From assembly GCA_963707575.1 (NCBI GenBank), contig OY970171.1, positions 1,798,001-1,862,000 of the forward strand: a stretch of 64,000 nucleotides of DNA. Direction: 5' to 3'. Made by a program: the position numbers and the translations under genes. Of this stretch, positions 9,784-17,410 are shown one piece after another (position 1 is the stretch's first letter; each line of letters opens with the position of its first letter). The notes under the pieces are model-generated. The model saw nothing but the letters and a program-made list of their open reading frames with translations. It ran no database searches and was not told the origin of the DNA. The DNA comes from Gaiellasilicea sp963707575 (GTDB taxonomy: Bacteria; Actinomycetota; Thermoleophilia; Gaiellales; Gaiellaceae).

Positions 9784-11216
9784 CGCGCCTTCTCCGGGCA
9801 GGGATGGTCACGATCTCGATCGTGGCCCTGGCAGCGGCGTGCGCTGCGATCGCGCACGCCGTGCTCGACCCTGCAGCCGGGCCGACCCGGCGGATCGTGA
9901 AGCCCATCCTTCCGGTCGAGCCGGACCCGCCGAAGGCGAAGCCGACGAAGGTGCTCGTCACCGTCGTCGACGGGGACACGCACCGGCGGATCCGGGGCGC
10001 ACGGATCGTGATCGGGCGCCGGGCCGACTACGCGAACCGGCGCGGCCTGGCGTCGGTCCGGATCAAGCAGCGCACGGCGCTCGAGGTGCGCGTCTCGAAG
10101 CCCGGCTACACGACGCGCACCGTGCGCATGCCGTTCCGGCAGAAGCGCGAGGTGACCGTGCGCGTGTACCGGAAGGCGCTCCAGTGGACGATGTTCGGCG
10201 GCAACGCGCGGCGGACGAACGCCCATCCCGAGATCGGGCTGCGGCCGCCATTTCGGGTCGTCTGGTCGCGCGGCGTCGGCTCGCTGATCGAGTTCCCGGC
10301 CGTCGTCTCCGAGGGCGTCGCCTTCATCGGCAACTTCAAGGGCACGATCTACGCGATCGAGATGCGGCGCGGCAAAGTCGTCTGGCGCTACGACCCGCCC
10401 GGGGGAAAGATGGCCTCTTCGCCTGCGGTCGTCGGTGAGAGCATCGTCGTGCACGGGATGGACGGGGTCGTCCGCGTGCTCGACCGGCGGAACGGCCGGC
10501 TGCGCTGGCAGTACCGCGTCGGCTCCCCGATCGAGTCCTCGCCGATCGTGGTGCGTGGGGTCGACTACTTCGGGGCCTGGAACGGGCGCGTCTACGCGCT
10601 CGACCTGAAGCGCCGCAAGCTGCGCTGGGCCCGGTCGACCGGGGCGAAGATCACCTCAAGTGCAGCGCTCGCGAAGGGGACGCTCTACATCGGGAACTAC
10701 GCCGGGCGGCTGGTCGCCCTCAGGGCCAGGTCGGGGCGGGTTCGCTTCTCGCGGTCCGTGAACGGCCGCATCTACGGCACGCCGGCGATCGCGAAGGGTC
10801 GTGTCTTCGTCCCCTCCTCCACAGGCGGCAGCCTGACCGCGTTCACGACCTCGGGCCGCTACCTCTGGCGCGTCGGCACCGGCTCGTACGTCTACTCGTC
10901 CCCGGCCGTCTGGGGTGGACGTGTCTTCTTCGGCTCCTACAACGGGCGGCTCTACTCCGTCTCCGCCCGTTCGGGACGGGTGCTCTGGACGGTCGGCGCC
11001 GGCGGGCCCGTGTCCGGCGCGGCCGCCGTCGTCGCCGGCGTCGCCTACGCGGGCTCGACCTACGGGCGGATCACGGGCGTCGACGCGCGTAGCGGCAAGG
11101 TGCTGCTGCGCTTCCCCCACGGTGAGTACGTGCCGGTCTCGGGCAACGGAGGCCGGCTGCTGCTGCACGGCTACTCGCGCCTCTACGCGGTCGAGCCGGT
11201 CAAGAAGAAGCGGTGA
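9780..11216 (+). CDS. Membrane-anchored PQQ-like beta-propeller protein with N-terminal carboxypeptidase-regulatory-like domain
   Basis: 478 residues, with a single N-terminal helix or signal (AGMVTISIVALAAACAAIAH). Residues about 57-125 form a small beta domain (VLVTVVDGDTHRRIRGARIV, then SKPGYTTRTV), like carboxypeptidase-regulatory or PEGA-type modules. The rest is seven blades, each ending in a pattern such as GTIYAIEMRRGKVVW or GRLYSVSARSGRVLW, typical of BamB/PQQ-like propellers that act as binding scaffolds outside the membrane. Residues for genuine PQQ catalysis are not evident. GTG 9780 overlaps the ATP-grasp stop, and the end overlaps a paralogue by GTGA. Likely an extracytoplasmic part of the polysaccharide machinery. 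Confidence 0.8.
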   Translation: MTRLLRAGMVTISIVALAAACAAIAHAVLDPAAGPTRRIVKPILPVEPDPPKAKPTKVLVTVVDGDTHRRIRGARIVIGRRADYANRRGLASVRIKQRTALEVRVSKPGYTTRTVRMPFRQKREVTVRVYRKALQWTMFGGNARRTNAHPEIGLRPPFRVVWSRGVGSLIEFPAVVSEGVAFIGNFKGTIYAIEMRRGKVVWRYDPPGGKMASSPAVVGESIVVHGMDGVVRVLDRRNGRLRWQYRVGSPIESSPIVVRGVDYFGAWNGRVYALDLKRRKLRWARSTGAKITSSAALAKGTLYIGNYAGRLVALRARSGRVRFSRSVNGRIYGTPAIAKGRVFVPSSTGGSLTAFTTSGRYLWRVGTGSYVYSSPAVWGGRVFFGSYNGRLYSVSARSGRVLWTVGAGGPVSGAAAVVAGVAYAGSTYGRITGVDARSGKVLLRFPHGEYVPVSGNGGRLLLHGYSRLYAVEPVKKKR

Positions 11217-12484
11217 GGAAGTGGATCGCGGTCGCCGCGCTCGTCGCGCTGCTGGTGGTTGGCGGCATCGTCGGCGCGTACATCTTCAGCAAGCGCGAAG
11301 CCGCGGAGGACGTGCGCGGCTCCTCGACGGTCGAGTTCGTGGAGACGGACGAGCCGGAGGAGGAGCTGCCTGAGCCGGAGGCGCCGCCGCAGGGCGAGCA
11401 ACCCGGGATCGTCTGGCCCACCTACGGCTACGACAACGACCGGCAGCGTGTCGGGCCATCGGCTCTGAAGCCGCCGTTCCGGCGCATCTGGACGTTCGGA
11501 GCGCGCAACCTGCTCGAGTTCCCGCCTGCGATCGCCTTCGGGCGGCTCTACTTCACCAACAACTCGGGGGTCATGTTCGCGATCAACGCGAAGACCGGGA
11601 AGCGCGCCTGGAAGTTCGCCTCTGGCCGCTGCGTCGCCGCGTCGCCGGCCGTGTCCGGCCACACGGTCTTCCAGGCGTTCATGAACAAGCCGCCATGCAA
11701 CAGCACGCGCAACCCCGGCCGGCTCGAGGGCGAGGTGATCGCGTTCGCGAGCGGCTTCGGCAAGATCCGCTGGCGGACGAAGCTCGGCCCAACCGAGTCC
11801 TCGCCGCTCGTCGCGAACGGCCGTGTCTACGTGGGCGACTGGCGCGGACGCGTGTACGCGCTCGACGAGCGAACGGGTCGCGTCCGCTGGACGTTCGGGG
11901 CGGACGGGCGAATCAAGGGCGCGCTCGCGCTGTCGGGCAACCGCCTCTACGTGGGCACGTACGCCGGCCGCCTCTACGCGCTGAACGCCACCACCGGCAA
12001 GCAGCTCTGGCAGGCGCGCTCGCAGGACCGCTTCGGCGGGCGCGGCCAGTTCTACTCGACGCCGGCCGCCGCCTACGGCCGCGTCTACATCGGCTCGACC
12101 GACGGCAAGCTCTATTCCTACGGGGCCACGAGCGGGAAGCTGCGCTGGTCGCAGGGCACGGGCGACTACGTCTACTCCTCGCCGGCGGTGTGGCGGAGGA
12201 AGGTCTACGTCGGCTCCTACAGCGGCCGCTTCACCGCCTTCGACGCCGCGACGGGCGACACGATCTGGGAGTTCGACGCCGACGCCGAGATCTCCGGCTC
12301 GCCCACGGTCCTGAACGGCGTCGTCTACTTCGCGACGCTCGAGGAGAAGACGTACGCGCTCGACGCGCGCAACGGCCGGCTCCTCTGGAGCTTCGACGAC
12401 GGCAAGTACACGCCCGTCGTCGCCGACGCGGAGCGGCTCTATCTCGTCGGCCACGCGCGGGTCTATGGGATGGTCGAGCGGTGA
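11213..12484 (+). CDS. Membrane-anchored PQQ-like beta-propeller protein
   Basis: 423 residues, paralogous to the preceding gene. One N-terminal helix (WIAVAALVALLVVGGIVGAY) is followed by an acidic, proline-rich linker (DEPEEELPEPEAPP) and seven blades (GRVYALDERTGRVRW, GRLYALNATTGKQLW, GRFTAFDAATGDTIW and others). The linker would hold the propeller away from the membrane, as in Gram-positive surface proteins. It lacks the small beta domain of its neighbour. The blades GDYVYSSPAVW here and GSYVYSSPAVW in the neighbour show recent duplication. The start GTG overlaps the previous stop. Its role in polysaccharide assembly is inferred from position only. Confidence 0.8.
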   Translation: MRKWIAVAALVALLVVGGIVGAYIFSKREAAEDVRGSSTVEFVETDEPEEELPEPEAPPQGEQPGIVWPTYGYDNDRQRVGPSALKPPFRRIWTFGARNLLEFPPAIAFGRLYFTNNSGVMFAINAKTGKRAWKFASGRCVAASPAVSGHTVFQAFMNKPPCNSTRNPGRLEGEVIAFASGFGKIRWRTKLGPTESSPLVANGRVYVGDWRGRVYALDERTGRVRWTFGADGRIKGALALSGNRLYVGTYAGRLYALNATTGKQLWQARSQDRFGGRGQFYSTPAAAYGRVYIGSTDGKLYSYGATSGKLRWSQGTGDYVYSSPAVWRRKVYVGSYSGRFTAFDAATGDTIWEFDADAEISGSPTVLNGVVYFATLEEKTYALDARNGRLLWSFDDGKYTPVVADAERLYLVGHARVYGMVER

Positions 12485-12564
12485 AGCTCGTCGTCGGCGG
12501 CGCGCCCCACGTGGTGCTCGAGGCGCAGCACGAGCGGGTCTCCGCGGTAGAGTCGCGCGCGTGA
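12481..12564 (+). CDS. 27-codon ORF coupled to both neighbours, unknown
   Basis: GTG at 12481 overlaps the propeller stop (GTGA), and its own TGA at 12562-12564 overlaps the GTG of the Wzz-like gene in another GTGA. The product would be MKLVVGGAPHVVLEAQHERV plus seven residues. It could be a real micro-protein or a translational bridge between genes. It also contains the TAGAGT box that may start the next transcript, so it may instead be promoter sequence that happens to be open. I do not recognise the peptide. Confidence 0.3.
   Translation: MKLVVGGAPHVVLEAQHERVSAVESRA
12548..12553 (+). promoter_or_regulatory. Leaderless-type -10 box TAGAGT
   Basis: TAGAGT, exactly seven bases, then the GTG start of the Wzz-like gene at 12561. 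No convincing -35 is visible. Confidence 0.5.
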
Positions 12565-13448
12565 GTACGCGCTCCGAGCCGGATCTCGACGCCGAACAGG
12601 AGGTCGACCTCCGCTCCGCCTGGGCGAAGATCGCGGCGCGCTGGTGGCTGCCGGTGCTCGGCGTCCTCGCCGGCGCGCTCCTCGGCTGGGCGCTCGCGCT
12701 CGGCGGCGGACAGGTTCACCGGGCAGAGACGCTGCTGTACCTCGGGCAGCCGTTCACTCCGGCGGGTGGCGGCGTGATCCCGAACAGCATCGCGACGAAC
12801 CCGCGCATCGTCGGCGAGATCGTCCGCTCGGAGGCGGCGCTGAAAGAGGCATCGCGGGCGAGCGGCATCCCCGTCGCAAAGCTGCGGGGCGCCATTTCGA
12901 CCGCGCCCATCATCGCCGCGGGGCAGGCGCGGCTGGGGGCAACCACGCTGTACGAGATCGCGGTCACCGGAGACGCGCCACGAAAGGTCGAGTCCGCCGC
13001 CGATGCGCTCGCGAAACGAGTCACGCGAACCGCGGGCGAGTACGTCGACGCGAAGATCGCGACCCTCGAGGAGCAAATCCAGACCGACGAGGAGGAGATC
13101 GAAGGGATCAACAATCGCTTCAACATCGCTGCGCGCGAACAGGCAGCCGCCCTCGAGAATCAGACGCTGCCAGTTGCCGAGCGCTTCCTGATCGTGACGA
13201 GCCTCAACTCGACGCTCTCCGCACTCGAGCAACGGCGCAGCACGATCCAGGAGGACCTCCTCAACGCCCGCCAGCTGCTGACGCTTGCGACGCAGGTCGA
13301 GCAGAGCCGGATCCTCGAGCCGGCCGTCGCCTCCAAGACCACGGCGCGCAGCCCGCGCAACGCCGCGCTCGTCGGCGCCCTGATCGGCCTGCTGCTCGGC
13401 TGCGCGGCGGCGCTCCTCGCCGACCGGCTCCCGGCTCGCAAGAGCTAG
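12561..13448 (+). CDS. Wzz-like polysaccharide co-polymerase (chain length determinant)
   Basis: 295 residues with the two-helix plan of chain length regulators: a helix near the N-terminus (WWLPVLGVLAGALLGWALAL, residues about 29-48), a large extracytoplasmic part with a coiled-coil stretch (IATLEEQIQTDEEEIEGINN), and a second helix at the end (NAALVGALIGLLLGCAAALL). There is no tyrosine kinase domain. Such proteins set polymer length with Wzy. I start at GTG 12561, directly after the TAGAGT box, instead of the longer open frame. A GT2 follows after three bases. Confidence 0.8.
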   Translation: MSTRSEPDLDAEQEVDLRSAWAKIAARWWLPVLGVLAGALLGWALALGGGQVHRAETLLYLGQPFTPAGGGVIPNSIATNPRIVGEIVRSEAALKEASRASGIPVAKLRGAISTAPIIAAGQARLGATTLYEIAVTGDAPRKVESAADALAKRVTRTAGEYVDAKIATLEEQIQTDEEEIEGINNRFNIAAREQAAALENQTLPVAERFLIVTSLNSTLSALEQRRSTIQEDLLNARQLLTLATQVEQSRILEPAVASKTTARSPRNAALVGALIGLLLGCAAALLADRLPARKS

Positions 13449-13451
13449 CCC

Positions 13452-14393
13452 ATGGTCGACGGGAAGCGCGTCGCGGTCGTCGTCCCCGCCCACGACGAGG
13501 AGCGGTTGATCGCGGCCACGATCGCGGGCATCCCCGAGTTCGTCGACCGCGTCCTCGTCGTCGACGACGCCTCCACCGACGCCACCGGCGAGCGCGTGCG
13601 CGAGCTCGCGGACGAGCGGGTGCAGCTCGTCTCGCGCGACCGCCAGGGCGGTGTCGGGGCCGCGATCGTGACCGGCTACCAGGCGGCGCTCGCGGACGGC
13701 ATCGACGTGACCTGCGTGATGGCCGCCGACAACCAGATGGATCCCGCCGACCTGCTCACGCTGGTCGAGCCGGTCGCCCGCGGCGAGGTCGACTACGCGA
13801 AGGCGAACAGGCTCGTCTCCGGCGAGGCGTGGAAGCTGATCCCGCGCACGCGCTACATCGGCAACGCCATCCTCTCGCTGCTGACGAAGATCGCCTCCGG
13901 CTACTGGCACGTGGCCGACTCGCAGACGGGCTACACGGCGATCTCCCGCGACCTCCTCGCCCAGCTCGACCTCGACCGGATCTATCCCGGCTACGGCTTC
14001 CCGAACGACATGCTCGTGCACCTGAACGTCTGGAACGCGCGCGTGCGCGACTTCCCCTCGCGGCCGGTCTACGGGGTCGGCGAGCAGTCGGGGATCAAGC
14101 TGCGCCGGGTGATCCCGCGTATCTCGTGGCTGCTCGTGAAGGGCTTCTTCTGGCGGCTGCGCGAGAAGTACGTGATCCGGGACTTCCACCCGCTCGTCTT
14201 CTTCTACGCGCTCGGCCTCCTGATGACGGTCGCGGGGCTCCTGCTCGGAGTGGTGGAGGTCGTGCTGCGCTTGATGGGCAACGAGATCACGACCCCGACG
14301 ATCGTGCTCGTCGCGCTGCTCCTGATCTCGGGCAGCCAGTTCACGCTCTTCGCGATGTGGTTCGACATGGAGTCGAACAAGGATCTCCGCTAG
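13452..14393 (+). CDS. Family 2 glycosyltransferase, dolichyl-phosphate-mannose-synthase-like, with two C-terminal helices
   Basis: 313 residues. VAVVVPAHDEERLIAATI, VLVVDDASTDATG and MAADNQMDPADLL (metal-binding region) mark a GT-A enzyme of the DPM1 class, which commonly charges polyprenyl phosphate with a sugar. The end carries two membrane helices (FFYALGLLMTVAGLLLGVV and TIVLVALLLISGSQFTLFAM), as in ArnC/GtrB-type enzymes. It lies three bases behind the Wzz-like gene and ends the plus-strand unit. A charged lipid carrier from this enzyme could feed one of the GT-C proteins here; that link is inference. Confidence 0.85.
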   Translation: MVDGKRVAVVVPAHDEERLIAATIAGIPEFVDRVLVVDDASTDATGERVRELADERVQLVSRDRQGGVGAAIVTGYQAALADGIDVTCVMAADNQMDPADLLTLVEPVARGEVDYAKANRLVSGEAWKLIPRTRYIGNAILSLLTKIASGYWHVADSQTGYTAISRDLLAQLDLDRIYPGYGFPNDMLVHLNVWNARVRDFPSRPVYGVGEQSGIKLRRVIPRISWLLVKGFFWRLREKYVIRDFHPLVFFYALGLLMTVAGLLLGVVEVVLRLMGNEITTPTIVLVALLLISGSQFTLFAMWFDMESNKDLR

Positions 14394-14410
14394 CCACATC
14401 GTTACGGGCA

Positions 14411-14429
14411 CGAATCGAGGATCGATTCG
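14411..14429. promoter_or_regulatory. Palindromic operator candidate over the -35 region
   Basis: Perfect inverted repeat CGAATCGA GGA TCGATTCG. It ends nine bases before a good -10 box, so it covers the expected -35 position. This is a typical place for a repressor or activator site; the regulator is unknown. Confidence 0.45.
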
Positions 14430-14437
14430 AAGCGGTC

Positions 14438-14443
14438 TATGAT
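14438..14443 (+). promoter_or_regulatory. -10 box TATGAT of the glycosidase gene
   Basis: TATGAT, one base off the canonical hexamer. Transcription would begin near 14450 and give a leader of about 65 bases containing two hairpins before the TTG start at 14514. Confidence 0.5.
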
Positions 14444-14450
14444 GGGGCGA

Positions 14451-14490
14451 GGGTGTTCAGGGGGAACACCCACAGCGGCAGTTCCCGCTG
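14451..14490 (+). other. Two-hairpin mRNA leader upstream of the secreted glycosidase
   Basis: First hairpin: GGGTGTTC (14451-14458), five-base loop, GAACACCC (14464-14471). Second hairpin: CAGCGG (14473-14478), six-base loop, CCGCTG (14485-14490). Both stems are perfect. A ribosome site (GGGGAG, 14504-14509) follows. The layout could be a regulatory leader or simple mRNA stabilisation; it does not match a riboswitch class I know. Confidence 0.4.
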
Positions 14491-14513
14491 AGAGCTACTG
14501 CTCGGGGAGCACG

Positions 14514-16385
14514 TTGAGACGTCGTCTGTCGTTGATCGTCGCAATGCTCGCCATCCTGGTCGTCGCGCCTGCGGCCGCTGCCGGCCCCGGGATGATCGTG
14601 GGCGCTCGCGAGGACGCGCTCAAGTGGGGAACCGCCCAGACCGTCGTCGTCGCGCGCGACCTGGGCCTTCGCGCCCTGGGGATCACGTTGGGGTGGCAGC
14701 CGGGACAGACGGATCTCTCGCCCCAGGATGCCACCGCGCTCAACGGCGTCGTCGTTGGAGCTGGGGGCATGCGGGTCGTCGTAGCCGTCTTCTCGAGGGA
14801 TTGGATCCCCGTCAGCGCCGAGAGCCGGGATCAGTACTGCACGTACGTCGGCCGACTGATCACTCGCTTCCCGCAGATCAACGACGTCGTCATCTGGAAC
14901 GAGCCGAATCTGTCGGGATTCTGGAGGCCGCAGTACACGGCGCTGGGTGCGAGCGAAGCGCCCGCTCGCTACCAGGAGCTCCTCGCACGCTGCTGGGACG
15001 TCCTCCACGGATTGCGTCCTTCCGTGAACGTCGTAGCCCCTGCGACCTCCCTCTGGGGCAACGACAACCCGAATGCGTTCTCGAACGTCTCCCACTCGCC
15101 GGCGAGGTTCATCAGGGCCATGGGTGCGTCGTTCCGTGCGAGCGGCCGCACCCGACCGATCTTCGACACGTTCGGCCACCACCCGTACCCCGCGCGCTCC
15201 GACGAGCGGCCGTGGACACCCCATGCCGACGAGGCCATCCTGTCCATCGGAGACATCGACCGGCTCGTGGCGGTCCTGCGCGAAGCGTTCGGCGGCACAG
15301 CTCAACCGCTTCCCGAGGACGGCGTTCCGATCTGGTACCTCGAGACGGGCTACCAGACGCTGATCGACGAGGCGAAGCGCGGGCTCTATACGGGTGTCGA
15401 GACCTGGCCGGGTTCGCTTCCGGACCTCGTCCCCCCGCAAGGCACTCCTGCGAAACCCCCGGACACGACGCCTGCGCCGGATCAGGCGACGCAGCTCGCG
15501 GACAGCATTCGGCTGACCTCTTGCCACCCGTACGTCGGAGCGATCTTCAACTTCTTGCTCCAGGACGAGGCATACCTGGAGGGGTGGCAGTCCGGTCTCC
15601 TGTGGGCCGACGGGTCGCGCAAGGACTCCTACGAGACGTTCCGCACCGTCGTCCGCGAGGTGAACGAAGGTCGGGTCGACTGCGCAGCCAGCGGCTTCGC
15701 ACCGGGAGGGCCGGGCGGGTCGGCGAGTGGCGCGACGACCGCGGCCCCCGGCAGAGCTCGCGCCCTGACGAAGGTCACTTTTATGGGGCGCCGGCAGGTG
15801 CCGTACGGCTCCCTGCGCCTCGACGCGCAGTTGACGCGCGGGGTGAGCACGAGCAGCCGCGGGCTCGCCGCGAAGCAGCTTCTCTTCCTCGTCGGCAGGT
15901 CTGCGTACCTGACGACGACGAATTCGTCCGGCCGCGCGAGCGTGACACCGATACCGCCGGTGAACCCGGGCAGGCACAGGGTCACGATTCGCTTCGCTGG
16001 GGACGAGCTCAACCTCGGCTCCGGACTACGCGTGGGCGTGCGCGTCGTCAACTCGAAAGCGCGCATCGAGTCCGACGGCTTTCTCGCGCTGGGATCCCGG
16101 ATTGCCGGCCGGCTGTCGGTGCGATCGAACGGCCGCTCGGTGCAAGGGACGCTGAGGCTCCGCGAGCGCGGCACCGCGCGGACAGTGCGCATGCGCGCTC
16201 TCGGCCTCCGTGCCGACGGCCGCGTGGCCTGGCTGAGCGGCACGGCAGGCCCGAACCGATACATCCTCCAGATCGCGCGGTTGCGCGGGAAGCCGCTCGT
16301 TCGCGTCAGGCTCTGGCGGAACACGTCGCCGCTGGGACCGGGCTCGACGATCCCGGCCGGCCAGCTGCAGATCACCCGGTCCTAG
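14514..16385 (+). CDS. Secreted glycoside hydrolase, GH39/GH5-like TIM barrel with Ig-like C-terminal domains
   Basis: 623 residues from TTG 14514, chosen because it gives a clean signal peptide (LRRRLSLIVAMLAILVVAPA) and has GGGGAG upstream. The catalytic domain has VVIWNEPNLSGFW (acid/base Glu130) and VPIWYLETGYQT (nucleophile Glu277), the clan GH-A pair. After a Gly/Ser/Ala-rich linker comes a bacterial Ig-like domain (RASVTPIPPVNPGRHRVTIR), then a second beta domain. It probably trims or remodels an extracellular polysaccharide, perhaps the one made here, as exopolysaccharide loci often carry a matching hydrolase. A paralogue lies at 19887. It stands as its own unit with a promoter and leader. 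Confidence 0.8.
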   Translation: MRRRLSLIVAMLAILVVAPAAAAGPGMIVGAREDALKWGTAQTVVVARDLGLRALGITLGWQPGQTDLSPQDATALNGVVVGAGGMRVVVAVFSRDWIPVSAESRDQYCTYVGRLITRFPQINDVVIWNEPNLSGFWRPQYTALGASEAPARYQELLARCWDVLHGLRPSVNVVAPATSLWGNDNPNAFSNVSHSPARFIRAMGASFRASGRTRPIFDTFGHHPYPARSDERPWTPHADEAILSIGDIDRLVAVLREAFGGTAQPLPEDGVPIWYLETGYQTLIDEAKRGLYTGVETWPGSLPDLVPPQGTPAKPPDTTPAPDQATQLADSIRLTSCHPYVGAIFNFLLQDEAYLEGWQSGLLWADGSRKDSYETFRTVVREVNEGRVDCAASGFAPGGPGGSASGATTAAPGRARALTKVTFMGRRQVPYGSLRLDAQLTRGVSTSSRGLAAKQLLFLVGRSAYLTTTNSSGRASVTPIPPVNPGRHRVTIRFAGDELNLGSGLRVGVRVVNSKARIESDGFLALGSRIAGRLSVRSNGRSVQGTLRLRERGTARTVRMRALGLRADGRVAWLSGTAGPNRYILQIARLRGKPLVRVRLWRNTSPLGPGSTIPAGQLQITRS

Positions 16386-16395
16386 CGAAGCACGC

Positions 16396-17322
16396 TCAGC
16401 GAAGGCTTTCGACAGTCAGGCGGAGTCCCTGCTCGAGGCTGACGCTCGGTTCCCACCCGAGCACCTCGCGTGCCGCGGAGATGTCGGCCCAGGAGTCGCG
16501 GATGTCCCCGGCGCGCGGCGGCAGGTGGTTCCGCTGCACGGGCCGCTCCAGGATGCTGCCGATCACGTCGGCCACGTGGTTGACGCTCACGGGGGCCGCG
16601 GAGGCGACGTTGAACATCCGGCCGCTCGCCTCCGGCGCGTCGGCCGCACGAACCGTCGCGTCGACGACGTTCGAGACGTAGGTGAAGTCGCGTGACTGCT
16701 CGCCGTCCCCGAAGATCGTCACGGGCTCGCCCGCTGCGATCGCGGTCACGAAGAGTGGCACGGCGGCCGCGTATTGCGAGAAGGGGCTCTGGCGCGGCCC
16801 GAAGACGTTGAAGTAGCGCAGCACGACCGTCTCGAACGACTCGTAGACCCGGCTGAAGCTGATGCAGTAGCGCTCGGCGGCGAGCTTCGCCACCCCGTAC
16901 GGCGAGATCGGATCGGGCGCGGTCGACTCCAGCGTGGGCAGCTCTCGCGTCGAGCCGTAGACGGAGGTCGAGGACGAGAAGACGACGCGGCGAACGCCCT
17001 CGTCCCGCGCGGCGAGCAGCACGTTCAGCGTTCCTTCCACGTTCACCGCGGTCGACGTGAGCGGGTCCTGCACGGAGCGCGGCACCGATCCCATCGCGCC
17101 GAGGTGGAAGACGACGTCGGCGCCGCGGACCGCGTTGTGGACCCGTTCGTAGCTCCGCAGCTCACCCTCGACCACCTCGACGTCGACATCGGCCAGGTTC
17201 GCGCGATTGCCGGTGGAGAAGTTGTCGAGCACGCGAACGCGGTCGCCGCTCTCGAGCAGACCGCGGACGAGGTGCGAGCCGATGAAGCCGGCCCCACCGG
17301 TGACGAGCACGAGCCGGCTCAA
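16396..17322 (-). CDS. NAD-dependent nucleotide-sugar epimerase, GalE/WbpP-like
   Basis: Extended short-chain dehydrogenase of 308 residues. GGAGFIGSH (9-17) binds NAD; FSSSTSVYGS and YGVAK (Tyr142, Lys146) form the catalytic set; FNVFGPRQSPFSQYAA and FGDGEQSRDFTYV are sugar-binding motifs. It likely epimerises a UDP-hexose or UDP-HexNAc at C4. The start is TTG 17322, since it gives the complete N-terminal strand; GTG 17313 is the alternative. It lies 88 bases behind the LytR-CpsA-Psr gene, in a gap with a TAGGAT box (17399-17404) within a short inverted repeat. It converges on the glycosidase, 10 bases apart. Confidence 0.85.
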   Translation of the reverse strand: MSRLVLVTGGAGFIGSHLVRGLLESGDRVRVLDNFSTGNRANLADVDVEVVEGELRSYERVHNAVRGADVVFHLGAMGSVPRSVQDPLTSTAVNVEGTLNVLLAARDEGVRRVVFSSSTSVYGSTRELPTLESTAPDPISPYGVAKLAAERYCISFSRVYESFETVVLRYFNVFGPRQSPFSQYAAAVPLFVTAIAAGEPVTIFGDGEQSRDFTYVSNVVDATVRAADAPEASGRMFNVASAAPVSVNHVADVIGSILERPVQRNHLPPRAGDIRDSWADISAAREVLGWEPSVSLEQGLRLTVESLR

Positions 17323-17410
17323 AGCGGTGGGCCTGCGACCTTCGAGTCAAGCGACGGAAGCGGCCAGCGGTTGGGATTCGTCGCCTGCAACGACGACGAT
17401 CCTAGTCGGA

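Noticed and set aside
12231..14411. 726-codon open frame on the minus strand
   Set aside because: Antisense to the propeller end, Wzz and GT2 genes; composition is Arg/Asp/Glu-rich low complexity, as GC-rich antisense frames give, with no domain.
14451..14513. Possible TPP riboswitch, because of CTGAGAG at 14488-14494
   Set aside because: The other conserved TPP elements (ACCC and the GAACCTGAT helix) are missing and the gene is a glycosidase. Kept only as an unclassified structured leader.
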